Below, in pieces: positions 1 through 7,424 of a stretch of 39,319 nt of DNA. Both the position numbers and the translations under genes were made by a program. The notes under the pieces were generated by a model. That model was not told the origin of the DNA, did no database searches, and saw only the letters and a list, made by a program, of their open reading frames with translations. How positions within the stretch are numbered: position 1 is the first letter of the stretch; each line of letters begins with the position of its first letter. This DNA is from a virus, in the IMG/VR virus record IMGVR_UViG_3300029319_000146, positions 1 to 39,319 of that record, one strand, 5' to 3'.

Positions 1-1667
1 CTTTCCGCATCTGCCGGTTCTATATCATCAGAAGAAAGCATACCGAACTCTCCCGGAAGAGAGTCTAAGAAACTCTTCTTCAGGGTCTTCATGTATTCTG
101 TGCCTACTAAGATATCTTTTGACACAACAATCTTTTTTGTTGTGTCACTAAAATCCATACCAATATCATTGCCGTATTGACTTATTGTTCTTGTGCCTGA
201 ATACCCTACCATAGCGGCTACGACTGCTTTGGCAGCAGTGTCTATTCGACGAAATGCTCCTTTTCTACTTCTATATCCACCGGCAGTATCTGCTGGCAAA
301 CGACCATTCAGAGCTTGTATGTCATTTTTATCTTTTAATCCTTGATCGGCTAGTTGACTTTCAAAAAGCCTACGAAGATCGTAGAGTGTAAAGCCTTCGC
401 GAACTTTAGTCTTATCAGGAAGTTCATAGAGAGCTAGTCCGACTCGATCACTCAACACTCTCGAAGCTGCGTCGTGAACATCAACTTCATTTTCGAGCAT
501 CGGTCCTGCTACACGATCCCCTACGATCTTTTTCAAAAAATCTAGAGCCATAGTGTTCAAGAAGATCGTTCTATTCGGAATCATGTTGGCTTTTTCTATA
601 GGCGAAGCCGCCTTAGCGTCGTAGAATGTTACCTCTCCAGTTCCAAAGTTTATGTTTTCAACTTTTATGTTTCTCACATTTTCAGGACGCATTCCGCTAA
701 AAGAGTGGAGTCCTATTACATCTCGTATTTTAGGATCAATCTCTTCATCGGCCAGTATAAACTTTAGTTTTTGGTACGTATCATCCGGAACTTCGAGCAG
801 AGTTTTTCGTGATCTTCTAAAAGCTACTCCAGAGTTGATCGCAAAACTTTCTTGACCGAGATAGTTTTGAGTCGGCCTTAAAACGTACTGATTGCCAGTT
901 TCCATGTGTTGATTAAACATGGTATCCAACCGAGCTATCAAGGCGTTAGAACGACCCCGACGAGGAACGCCGTCTTTGTAACGTGCAGATGCTAAGTCCG
1001 CTTCTTTGAACGGCCCGTCTGCAATCAAGTCGCCAATCACCTGTCCGATAACTCGACGCCCTTCCTCATTCTCTGACATCAAGTAATCGACTGTCATTTC
1101 GAGGATAGGAACACCAGAACGCTGATCAACGATACCTCTGAGGTTGCGAGTCATTCGTGCAACTTCTGCCGGAACACCCTTTGTCGGATCGGTTCCGGGT
1201 TTCATCCGCGCTTCGTAAGCAAAAAATTCTTCGAGCGTTAGCTCACGAATCTGTTTTGGTGATAATGTAGGAGATGTGGTTGTCATCGTTTTCTTTCCGG
1301 GATCATTTGCTGGTAAGTCCACCAAATTACCGGCATCTTGTGTATCGAGTACACTCCCAAATCTCTCTTCGAAAGCTGCAAAATCTTTTTTATCAATCGT
1401 ACCCGGAAACTTCTCTTCGATGATCTGAGAGAGAGTAAAGATTGTATTTTCGTCTCCTGCAATAGGACTCATGTCCTTGAGGAGTTCTTGCATGTGGGCA
1501 AAGGTAAATTTGCGCGGAATTTTTCGTCCGCCAAAAATTTCGATGAGACGCTCGTTCTCTGGGCCTACCGTCTTAAAGCCCTGCATCTTCTTTAGTTCTT
1601 TACCGATCTCATCAGCAGCGATGCTGATCTGATCTCGACGCTCTGGAAAATCTGTAATTTCTGCCAT
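1..1667 (-). CDS. tyrosine recombinase/integrase-like protein, C-terminus cut by window edge
   Basis: An open frame of at least 555 codons runs off the left edge. The C-terminal half reads as a tyrosine recombinase catalytic domain: box I Arg327 in SGMRPENVRNIKVENI, beta-hairpin Lys352 in YDAKAAS, box II Arg432 in LYDLRRLFESQL, and a probable nucleophile Tyr498 in ISQYGND. The usual box II His is Tyr429 and the usual GH/W is GY (Tyr489). About 35 extra residues lie between box II and the GYSG segment. The first 300 or so residues are unassigned. The family cuts and rejoins DNA through a 3'-phosphotyrosine. The ATG lies 3 bases after the large terminase stop, so the gene belongs to the late packaging operon rather than to a lysogeny module. 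No attachment site is visible. The fold assignment is firm; a role in integration, as opposed to genome resolution or a virion function, is open. Confidence 0.8.
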   Translation of the reverse strand, partial: MAEITDFPERRDQISIAADEIGKELKKMQGFKTVGPENERLIEIFGGRKIPRKFTFAHMQELLKDMSPIAGDENTIFTLSQIIEEKFPGTIDKKDFAAFEERFGSVLDTQDAGNLVDLPANDPGKKTMTTTSPTLSPKQIRELTLEEFFAYEARMKPGTDPTKGVPAEVARMTRNLRGIVDQRSGVPILEMTVDYLMSENEEGRRVIGQVIGDLIADGPFKEADLASARYKDGVPRRGRSNALIARLDTMFNQHMETGNQYVLRPTQNYLGQESFAINSGVAFRRSRKTLLEVPDDTYQKLKFILADEEIDPKIRDVIGLHSFSGMRPENVRNIKVENINFGTGEVTFYDAKAASPIEKANMIPNRTIFLNTMALDFLKKIVGDRVAGPMLENEVDVHDAASRVLSDRVGLALYELPDKTKVREGFTLYDLRRLFESQLADQGLKDKNDIQALNGRLPADTAGGYRSRKGAFRRIDTAAKAVVAAMVGYSGTRTISQYGNDIGMDFSDTTKKIVVSKDILVGTEYMKTLKKSFLDSLPGEFGMLSSDDIEPADAE

Positions 1668-1670
1668 CGA

Positions 1671-3371
1671 TTAGTATCCGAATGTTGCGTCTTGCACTTG
1701 GTACACTTGATTCTTGATTGCACCGAGTTGTTTGTGTATAGAGGTGTAGCCGCTCATTCGAGTCATCACCATGTAACGGAGCGCGTCGTATGCGTGATCT
1801 TCAGCCTTCGTGTCTACGTCTTCGCTGTTTGATTTCGATAGCGGGATACCAGCCATTTGCTTGATAATATTTTGACACGAGGAAAAGATACGTAAGCGAG
1901 GCTCTTCCGTGTACGGATCGTTTGCCAAGCGACGGTGGAGTTCCATCTTTCCTTGTATGCGATTACGGTCGGATGGCGTCCAGCGCACACCGACTCGCAT
2001 CATCGTTTCTGCTATCGAGGGTCCGAAACCCGTCTTGTTCCAGCACGAGGAGTCTAAGACGGTGTAGTGCGGTTGTGGGTCTAGCTCCTCTGCTTCTAGT
2101 ATTTTATCAGCGAGTTCCTCTGCTGTCAAGTGTTTAGCATATAGCTCGCGATAAACCCAGATATTATTATCCCAGTCAATAGCCCCCCACAGAACGCACG
2201 AAGGACTCGCGTACCCATAGTCCGCCGCACGAATGCGGGGCCAGTTGGTTGGAAGTTCAAAATGTTCGACCACATGTCTCGATCTCGAAAACTCGGGGAA
2301 GGCCGCTCCCTCCGCCACGTCCCAATCACCTTCGAGAAGTCGCTTTCGCTCGACTTCTGGGAGCGACCTGAGCATCGCCTCGTATTGGCCGTCTGCCATC
2401 AGGTAGGGATTGTCGGTCAGCCGCGCCGGTACAAACTTGCGAAGGAACAGAGGCTGACCTGCTTTTTCGTGACCGGGGGGCCACAAGAATTCTTTTTTCG
2501 TTTCTATATCGAAGGCAGGAAAAGACTTGTTTGGTTCGACGCCATCGATATAAGTCTTCTTGACCCACCAACCACCCACTCCTCCGGGGTTGGCTGTGCA
2601 GCGCATGTACAGGTGTTGCTGGAGTTCAGGATCAGTAGCACGAAGGCGAGAACGCAGGTAATCCCAGACATACGGCGTAGGATACTGAGTAATCTCATCG
2701 ATGCCGATCCAGTTGAATGCCTGACCTTGAAAGCGAGTTACGTCTTTGTCTTTGTCGAGGTACGTGAACCAGATCGTCGCCCCGGATGGGAACACCCACG
2801 TGGACTTCGACTCGCGAAACTTTGCACCCGGAAAGGCTTTGGGGTACAGTTGGCGGGACTTGTCGATTAGTTCGGTTAGCTCGTCGAGAGTACGCCTAAG
2901 AAGAAGCCCACGATGATTAGGGTTGTGACAGAAGCGCAAAGGATCGGCCAAGAGAGCGAAAGATTTACCGCCCCCGGCTGCACCGCCGTAGAGTACGTCT
3001 CGCTCACCCGCCGAAAGAAAGTCTGTCTGAGGTCCGTCATTCGGCTGAAAAACGACTTCGCTTTCTCCGACCAAGTCAGATACTGCGCTTGGCAGATCAG
3101 CCACATCCCCAAGATCGATTGTGGCAGAAGCATTCCCGACAAGAGCGTTTTCAACTTTTGTAGCTTGTTGTTCGAGCTTTCGAGCATAGCGTCGTTTGTC
3201 CTCTGCTGCTTTGGTTGACTTCGCGGCACGACGCTTTGCAGCGTTGACACGTTTCGTCGCCGCGCGTCGCGCACGTTCCTTTGTAGATAGGTTATATGTG
3301 GCTTTTGGCGCATTCGGATCGCGCTTCGGCCTACCGCGCTTTTTCGGCGCTTCCGGCTGCTTTTCGTCCAC
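1671..3371 (-). CDS. terL: terminase large subunit (packaging ATPase and nuclease)
   Basis: 566 residues. The motor cleaves concatemeric DNA and pumps it into the prohead through the portal. The ATPase part has Walker A GGAAGGGKSFALL and Walker B WIGIDEITQ. The C-terminal RNase H-like nuclease shows the three acidic clusters, AADYGYASP, YTVLDSSCW and DTKAEDHAYDALRY. Start is GTG at 3371 behind a GGAAAGG ribosome site; the gene overlaps the preceding small gene by 41 bases. The first 80 or so residues form a lysine/arginine-rich extension carrying KKRGRPKRDPN, an AT-hook-like sequence, which is not part of the usual terminase core. Gene order small terminase, small basic genes, large terminase places it in the late operon. 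Confidence 0.95.
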   Translation of the reverse strand: MDEKQPEAPKKRGRPKRDPNAPKATYNLSTKERARRAATKRVNAAKRRAAKSTKAAEDKRRYARKLEQQATKVENALVGNASATIDLGDVADLPSAVSDLVGESEVVFQPNDGPQTDFLSAGERDVLYGGAAGGGKSFALLADPLRFCHNPNHRGLLLRRTLDELTELIDKSRQLYPKAFPGAKFRESKSTWVFPSGATIWFTYLDKDKDVTRFQGQAFNWIGIDEITQYPTPYVWDYLRSRLRATDPELQQHLYMRCTANPGGVGGWWVKKTYIDGVEPNKSFPAFDIETKKEFLWPPGHEKAGQPLFLRKFVPARLTDNPYLMADGQYEAMLRSLPEVERKRLLEGDWDVAEGAAFPEFSRSRHVVEHFELPTNWPRIRAADYGYASPSCVLWGAIDWDNNIWVYRELYAKHLTAEELADKILEAEELDPQPHYTVLDSSCWNKTGFGPSIAETMMRVGVRWTPSDRNRIQGKMELHRRLANDPYTEEPRLRIFSSCQNIIKQMAGIPLSKSNSEDVDTKAEDHAYDALRYMVMTRMSGYTSIHKQLGAIKNQVYQVQDATFGY

Positions 3372-3573
3372 GACAAGCCTTTCCGCCTTTAGCCATAGGC
3401 TTTTCTCTGCCTTCTATCTTACGTATCATCTGTTCTGTACTGAACAAGTTCTCAATCATCTCACTACGGTCTTTACCCTTGAGAGTGCCAGACCTTATCA
3501 AGTCGGTGATTTCTTGACGATCTCTATACAAGGAATCGAGAAACGCACCCCCTAGTATTCCTTTATCCTCCAT
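3331..3573 (-). CDS. small protein with C-terminal basic GGK/RGRKA tail
   Basis: 80 residues of unknown function. The N-terminal two thirds are mostly charged and helical (MEDKGILGGAFLDSLYRDRQ), without a motif I recognise. The end, MAKGGKACRGRKAAGSAEKA, is basic and matches the ends of the two genes upstream in the same operon. The ATG overlaps the stop of the upstream gene, so translation is probably coupled, and its end overlaps the large terminase start by 41 bases. Its place between the terminase subunits suggests a packaging or capsid-associated role, which is inference only. Confidence 0.75.
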   Translation of the reverse strand: MEDKGILGGAFLDSLYRDRQEITDLIRSGTLKGKDRSEMIENLFSTEQMIRKIEGREKPMAKGGKACRGRKAAGSAEKAR

Positions 3574-3799
3574 TGTAAGCTGCCTTTCTTCCGCGATGGA
3601 CTTTACCGACGGACTTTTTCTTTTTTACTTTTCCGCCCTTCGCTTTCTTCTTTCGTACGGGTCCGTAGTTTTCTACGTCTCTGTTAGACTGATTACTACG
3701 AAGGTACGTTTCGAGAGTCGAATAATTGTCGTAGCCCAAGTCGAAGTAGAGTTCACGGGCGAGAGCCTCTTCAGATGGTGAGAGGTTGTATTTAGACAT
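3563..3799 (-). CDS. small protein with C-terminal basic GGK/RGRKA tail
   Basis: 78 residues, function unknown. Residues 1-45 (MSKYNLSPSEEALARELYFD onward) look like a small acidic helical domain. The rest is strongly basic and ends GKVHRGRKAAYNGG, nearly the same tail as the neighbours at 3331-3573 and 3792-4130. The DNA coding for this tail resembles that of the upstream gene, suggesting duplication of the tail-coding segment. The start overlaps the upstream stop by 8 bases. It is an in-operon, translationally coupled late gene; a DNA-binding or capsid-internal role would suit the charge but is not shown. Confidence 0.75.
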   Translation of the reverse strand: MSKYNLSPSEEALARELYFDLGYDNYSTLETYLRSNQSNRDVENYGPVRKKKAKGGKVKKKKSVGKVHRGRKAAYNGG

Positions 3800-4130
3800 T
3801 GTAAGTCGCCTTCCTGCCGCGATGAACTTTTCCGCCGCTTGATAGTTTTGGCATCTTGCCTTGCGCGTCTCTGCCGCGTCCTGTCAAAAAGCGACTCGGA
3901 GCAAACAAGCCCCCTCCACCTCCGCCGCCACTTGGGCGAAAGGCTTTTGCTGCCTTGTCTTTTTGTTTGTCAGCTTTATCTTTTGCTTTTTTCGCTTCTT
4001 GATAGCCTTCTTTACTTTTTTTGCGGCCCTCTTTGCGAAAACTGTCAAACTCTTTCTTTACTTCAGCACGGAAGTCAGAGAACCTTTTACGTTGTTCTTT
4101 TTTCCACGCTTCAAAGGCTTTTTCATCCAT
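3792..4130 (-). CDS. lysine-rich coiled-coil protein with GGK/RGRKA tail
   Basis: 112 residues, function unknown. Residues 1-65 are a highly charged, probably coiled-coil helix rich in Lys, Glu and Ala. A seven-glycine run follows (PSGGGGGGGLFAPS), then a basic C-terminus LSSGGKVHRGRKATYNV shared with the next two genes. The start ATG overlaps the small terminase stop by 8 bases (ATGGATGA). The long charged helix resembles small scaffold or DNA-condensing proteins in general character only; no family can be named. Confidence 0.75.
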   Translation of the reverse strand: MDEKAFEAWKKEQRKRFSDFRAEVKKEFDSFRKEGRKKSKEGYQEAKKAKDKADKQKDKAAKAFRPSGGGGGGGLFAPSRFLTGRGRDAQGKMPKLSSGGKVHRGRKATYNV

Positions 4131-4527
4131 CGATGACTACCTCATTCTTCGGTGGCAGAAGGACTACGCCATGCACTGCCGTTACGTTGTGGTTTACCTG
4201 CTCGGGGGCTTTCACTCCGACACGTGTCAAGAGTGATTCTGCTGCCTTGAGGCGCAGGTCGTCTCCGCGTTCTGGGGCGGGGTTGTCTATTGTGTTGACA
4301 AGGCGGTTAGCTGCCTTGATTGCGTTGACGGAAAGGATGTCTTTCGTACGTTCTACGATTTCATCGGCCAAAGTCTTCTTGAGCCACTGCGAAGAGCCGC
4401 GTGAATAGCCTGCATCTACGGCTGCTTGCGTTACGTTACCGCCGTTTTCGAACAAAATGTCCAAGAATGCGGTTTGTTGAGGCGTTAAGGCACGTTCTTT
4501 CGGCTTTTGCTGGGGTAAAAGGTTCAC
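4123..4527 (-). CDS. terS: terminase small subunit
   Basis: About 134 residues. Residues 10-60 (LTPQQTAFLDILFENGGN then VTQAAVDAGYSRGSSQWLKK) fit the N-terminal helix-turn-helix of phage small terminases, which recognise the packaging site and regulate the large subunit. The C-terminal part includes a further helical segment with KAAESLLTRVGV. Position two kilobases upstream of the large terminase in one operon supports the call. The chosen start is GTG at 4527, which overlaps the stop of the upstream gene as GTGA. An in-frame GTG at 4548 would add seven residues but has no ribosome site. Confidence 0.8.
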   Translation of the reverse strand: MNLLPQQKPKERALTPQQTAFLDILFENGGNVTQAAVDAGYSRGSSQWLKKTLADEIVERTKDILSVNAIKAANRLVNTIDNPAPERGDDLRLKAAESLLTRVGVKAPEQVNHNVTAVHGVVLLPPKNEVVIDG

Positions 4528-4718
4528 GTGAAGTCTCTTTCGATGCACTTGAAGCTATACGAGGCCGGAACGGGAAACATTTGAGCTACTCCTTCCGCCA
4601 TTTCGTACGAACGAGCTTTACATTGCTCGTACGTTTCGTACGGACCGCGTGTATCGTCAAAACGTACACACTTGTCCGGTGTGGCTAGGGCACAAACGAG
4701 GAGCATAGCTTCGAACAT
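4524..4718 (-). CDS. small exported or membrane-anchored Cys protein
   Basis: 64 residues, starting MFEAMLLVCALATPDKCVRF. The short hydrophobic N-terminus and three cysteines suggest export or membrane association. AAAGGA precedes the ATG by 11 bases; an in-frame upstream extension to 4781 lacks support. The pattern of hydrophobic start, then Asp-rich turn, GPYETYEQC, and a final Cys close to the C-terminus is repeated in the early gene at 10048-10251, so the two look like distant paralogues. It is the first gene after the late promoter at 4830-4858. Function unknown. Confidence 0.65.
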   Translation of the reverse strand: MFEAMLLVCALATPDKCVRFDDTRGPYETYEQCKARSYEMAEGVAQMFPVPASYSFKCIERDFT

Positions 4719-4829
4719 ACGGGATTTTTCCTTTGAAACGGGGTGAACCACACGTGCGTCGTACCTTTTGTTAGTAAACAACGGTGTTTATGGGAAGGTG
4801 TGACGGGTAAATGTGTGATCCACGCCATA

Positions 4830-4858
4830 AGTATAGCCACGAATAATCGGTATGTCAA
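4830..4858 (-). promoter_or_regulatory. strong sigma70-type promoter for the late/packaging operon
   Basis: On the minus strand, TTGACA (4853-4858), a 17-base spacer and TATACT (4830-4835). This is a near-consensus promoter with its start point about 105 bases upstream of the first late gene (ATG at 4718). It implies that host RNA polymerase transcribes the terminase operon. Confidence 0.8.
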
Positions 4859-4867
4859 CTTTTTTTC

Positions 4868-4896
4868 TTGACAAAATCAAAATTCGACTGTACTAT
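4868..4896 (+). promoter_or_regulatory. candidate divergent sigma70-type promoter with no gene downstream
   Basis: On the plus strand, TTGACA (4868-4873), a 17-base spacer and TACTAT (4891-4896). It is back to back with the late promoter, the two -35 boxes being 9 bases apart. The nearest plus-strand gene starts near 10.6 kb, so if active it would make a noncoding or antisense transcript running into the GTACGTTTTG repeats. The -10 box matches four of six consensus positions. Confidence 0.45.
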
Positions 4897-4946
4897 GGGC
4901 ATAGGCCCGCCGGGGTAAACTATACAAATACCCCCGTCCCACGTTA

Positions 4947-5005
4947 GGGGTACGTTTTGCCCTTCCTTTGGGGTACGTTTTGCTGCCCTAGCGGCGTACG
5001 TTTTG
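4947..5005. repeat. three GTACGTTTTG direct repeats with 23-bp period
   Basis: GTACGTTTTG occurs at 4950-4959, 4973-4982 and 4996-5005, exactly 23 bases apart. The first two copies share a longer unit, GGGGTACGTTTTGC. An inverted pair GGGGTA/TACCCC lies at 4912-4934 and a 12-base palindrome GGGGGTACCCCC at 5063-5074. The regular spacing puts the copies on about the same helix face. They could be operators for a phage regulator of the nearby promoters, or iterons of an origin. Confidence 0.7.
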
Positions 5006-5428
5006 TACCGACCCCGGTTACCTTCAAAAAATAAAATTGATCGCGGTATTGCTAGTGACTGTGGGGGTACCCCCCGTGGCGCTTGCCCGCCCGCGCGCGC
5101 GGAATATCTTTGTTTTTGTCTGTTCTTGTCGGTTTTGGGTCGGATCAAGGCAAGATGAATCTCAATATTATGGATCATCCCGAACACCGGCCCCTGAAGG
5201 TCGGCGACCAAGGCCACCCCCCTCACATGGCACTGAACGGAACCCCCCGCCCGGACGCATAAGCAATAAACATATGCACGCGCCCGCGCCCGCGTTTGCC
5301 ATTTGCCATCCCGATTATCGTTTGCACTCGGCAAGCGAGGTCAAAAAGCGCAGCAATACCCGAACAAGCAACCCGCCGAAATATCCCGCCGATACAACCC
5401 GCAAGCGATATATCCAGCAACCGCCCAC

Positions 5429-5457
5429 AAAAAAACCCCCGGCACTATGACCGGGGG
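5429..5457 (-). terminator. Rho-independent terminator at the end of the early leftward operon
   Basis: On the minus strand, a perfect 7-bp GC stem CCCCCGG/CCGGGGG with an 8-base loop (5436-5457), followed directly by seven T (5429-5435). It lies 47 bases after the stop of the last early gene. Confidence 0.9.
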
Positions 5458-5503
5458 AGTTGGGGAGGAATCCCGGCTATTAGCCCCGCCGGGGGGGTAA
5501 CGG

Positions 5504-5728
5504 TTAATCGTCGATCTTCACCTTGAATTCAGCATTGGCGATCGAACGGGGCGAGTTGTTACCGATCCAAGAGGTGAAGCCCATTGAATCCATAAACGCC
5601 TCAAGCCCCCTGATCTGGTTGTTGATTGCATCGAGGTGGCAGCGCAGCACGGCTATTTCCTTTTCAGTGATAGCGAAAACATCGCGGGCTTCGGGAGTGG
5701 TCAATTCAGTCTTGATTGAGCTTTGCAT
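5504..5728 (-). CDS. small helical protein, last gene of early operon
   Basis: 74 residues, unknown function. Start ATG at 5728 has AAAAGGAA about 9 bases upstream; the open frame continues further upstream but without a better site. The protein is mainly alpha-helical (FAITEKEIAVLRCHLDAINN) and could form a coiled coil. It is separated from the winged-helix gene by about 60 bases that hold a GTACGTTTTT motif (5781-5790), the same core as the intergenic repeats near 4950. The terminator at 5429-5457 follows. Confidence 0.65.
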   Translation of the reverse strand: MQSSIKTELTTPEARDVFAITEKEIAVLRCHLDAINNQIRGLEAFMDSMGFTSWIGNNSPRSIANAEFKVKIDD

Positions 5729-5789
5729 TGTTTCGATTCCTTTTCGAAAAGAGGCGGGCAAAAGCACCCGCCCCTCTTTAGTACGTTTT

Positions 5790-6209
5790 TCAGCCAGTCT
5801 TGGCAAGCCTGTAGATGTGGGTATAGCCACCTTTCCGGTTGCCGGTGTTCTTGATCTCTAGCTGATACCCCGCCTTCTTGAGGCCGGACAAATAGTGATA
5901 GACCGATTGCTTTTTCACACCCAGATGACCGGCAAGCGTGGGCACGGCCATAAACGTACCCCGTGACAGCCAAGAGATCAGGGCCGCATGGGTGGCGTTA
6001 AGGTCCACCGGCTGCGGGTCGGATTCGTGCAGCGGCTCACCGTGCAAGCCAGTGATAGGCTGCGGCTTCGCCACTGGCTTCGACGGGTATTCCTCGCGGA
6101 ATTTAGCGAGAAGCTGAGCGCGTTCGTCAGCACGAATTGCAAGTTCGATGCGGTCGTAACAAGCGCAAAGCTGATCGACTAGGTTCTTCGGAATATTATT
6201 GAAAGTCAT
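5790..6209 (-). CDS. winged helix-turn-helix DNA-binding protein
   Basis: 139 residues. The C-terminal 65 residues (LISWLSRGTFMAVPTLAGHL then GVKKQSVYHYLSGLKKAGY, then a GNRKGGYTHIYRL wing) fit a winged helix domain. The N-terminal 70 residues are helical with a Pro-rich linker. AAAGGAACCG lies just upstream of the ATG. Such proteins regulate phage or host transcription; here it is the only clear winged-helix candidate in the early operon and so a possible ligand for the GTACGTTTT-type sites, which is inference. Confidence 0.65.
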   Translation of the reverse strand: MTFNNIPKNLVDQLCACYDRIELAIRADERAQLLAKFREEYPSKPVAKPQPITGLHGEPLHESDPQPVDLNATHAALISWLSRGTFMAVPTLAGHLGVKKQSVYHYLSGLKKAGYQLEIKNTGNRKGGYTHIYRLAKTG

Positions 6210-6230
6210 TTCGGTTCCTTTCTTTCGAGA

Positions 6231-6311
6231 TTAGACGGCCATGAAGGCCCAGATAAGCATCATCAGAAAACAGACCACTGCGAGCCTGTAGATAAGCAAC
6301 AAGGCTTCCAT
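6231..6311 (-). CDS. 26-residue single-pass membrane peptide
   Basis: Starts directly after the stop of the DUF932-like gene and encodes MEALLLIYRLAVVCFLMMLI followed by WAFMAV. Almost the whole peptide is one hydrophobic helix. No separate ribosome site is obvious, so translation would depend on termination of the upstream gene. It is short enough to be chance, but its immediate abutment and uniform hydrophobicity make a real micro-protein plausible. Function unknown. Confidence 0.4.
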   Translation of the reverse strand: MEALLLIYRLAVVCFLMMLIWAFMAV

Positions 6312-7331
6312 CTAAGCGTAGTTCCTTTCCAAGCCTTGCCAGAACGATGATTCGATCACGTTCCGCACTTCGTCATTGCGCCGGGTCGCTACCAATTCCT
6401 TGTTAGCGTTCCGCTTCTGCGTTCCCGGCAAATGCGTGGCGTAATGCGTCAAGGCATTATAAGCAGCCCACAACGTCGCCCCCAGTTCTGGCGTTTCTTC
6501 CTTGAAGCGTTCGAGCAGCCAGTTGAGTTTAGTTTCGTTGATAGCGAGCGTTTCGTCGTGCTTCGCCGCCCGAGTGTTTTTCCGGCAGATCGTCTGTTTT
6601 AGCATCCGGTGGAAATCGAATTCGGAGCAATGCGAGTTCCGCCAGACTTCCATCTGGTCCCGGTTATTCGTCCACATATCCAAGCCCAGAGATGCCTTTG
6701 AGATCATCGCATCGACGGAAACGTGGCCCCGATGCACCTTCCTTTGGTGGTACGATTTCGCCCCGCCGAATACCAGAGAGTTCCGGCACAAGTCACGGTA
6801 GGCACCCGAGAACACCTGAAAGGCCCACGATAGATCGACGCTGTTGAAGATATCCATGCGGCACTCGACAAGATCAGGCTTGCCGGTCCGGGTCCGGGTC
6901 TCGGTGTTCAGGTCGTGGAAAACCACCGTCCGATGGACCCTCTTCCCATAGCCATATATTCGATCAGTAACCGTCACGTTATCATCCGGCAGGTCAGATT
7001 CCGCCAGCAGCGCCGCTTGTTTCTCGAACAGCGAGTCGTGAGGAATCAGAGCATAGTGCCGGGACACGGGCCGGACATCGAGCAGCGCATCGGTCGCCCG
7101 GTTATACAAGGCCGAGTATCCCTCGACGGGCCGGGCCGACATAACGTCGGATTCCTGCCTGCCGTCATAGATGCGGCTCGGTGTGTGTGCTTCGAGCGGC
7201 ACCCGCTCAACCTTTGCGTATTTCGAGAACAAGCCGACATCCGCCGGGTTGTTGTGGATCGAATAGATTTCGTCACCGCGTTTGATAGCGGCATCGACGG
7301 CGACAGTCTCTGTGTTTACTAAGTCAAGCAT
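6312..7331 (-). CDS. DUF932-like phage/plasmid protein
   Basis: 339 residues from ATG 7331, with GAAAGGAA upstream. The sequence matches the general pattern of the DUF932 (phage/plasmid-like TIGR03299) family: an N-terminal segment with Y.AL..R..D, a central PDLVECRMDIFNSVDLSWAF, FSGAYRDLCRNSLVFGG, and a C-terminal helical part with ATLWAAYNALTHYATHLPG. These proteins are common on phages and plasmids; their biochemical role is not established. It follows an 18-base inverted repeat and a terminator, so it may have its own control. Confidence 0.75.
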   Translation of the reverse strand: MLDLVNTETVAVDAAIKRGDEIYSIHNNPADVGLFSKYAKVERVPLEAHTPSRIYDGRQESDVMSARPVEGYSALYNRATDALLDVRPVSRHYALIPHDSLFEKQAALLAESDLPDDNVTVTDRIYGYGKRVHRTVVFHDLNTETRTRTGKPDLVECRMDIFNSVDLSWAFQVFSGAYRDLCRNSLVFGGAKSYHQRKVHRGHVSVDAMISKASLGLDMWTNNRDQMEVWRNSHCSEFDFHRMLKQTICRKNTRAAKHDETLAINETKLNWLLERFKEETPELGATLWAAYNALTHYATHLPGTQKRNANKELVATRRNDEVRNVIESSFWQGLERNYA

Positions 7332-7361
7332 TGGCGGTTCCTTTCTTCGCATTGCTTGTGG

Positions 7362-7379
7362 CCGGTCAAAATTAACCGG
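7362..7379. promoter_or_regulatory. inverted repeat upstream of the DUF932-like gene
   Basis: CCGGT and ACCGG arms flank an 8-base AT-rich centre, about 30 bases before the DUF932-like start codon. It is operator-like by size and position. No clear -35/-10 pair accompanies it. Confidence 0.35.
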
Positions 7380-7424
7380 TTCTGAATCATGGCATATGTT
7401 TTGCAAGAGTTGAAGCCTCGAAGC

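Larger units (their letters stand above)
4859..5428. other. gene-free intergenic regulatory region
   Basis: No convincing gene lies between the late promoter and the early-operon terminator. The open frames here, on both strands, have low-complexity Pro/Arg-rich translations, no ribosome sites and no family resemblance. The stretch holds the divergent promoter, the 23-bp repeats, the GGGGGTACCCCC palindrome, an alternating CG run near 5090-5100 and GC-rich sequence unlike the genes around it. Candidates are replication origin, control region or noncoding RNA. Confidence 0.5.

Noticed and set aside
1-1667. Reading the window as a temperate prophage because of the recombinase
   Set aside because: No attachment site, tRNA, clear CI-like repressor or bacterial flanking gene is visible, and the gene is in the late packaging operon.
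2262-2870. Open frame of 202 codons opposite the large terminase
   Set aside because: It is antisense to a strongly supported gene, with no ribosome site or recognisable domain.
4855-5450. Long open frames on both strands in the gene-free region (159 codons minus, 137 codons plus)
   Set aside because: Translations are Arg/Pro-rich and lack domains, the frames overlap each other, starts lack ribosome sites, and the stretch contains promoters and repeats.
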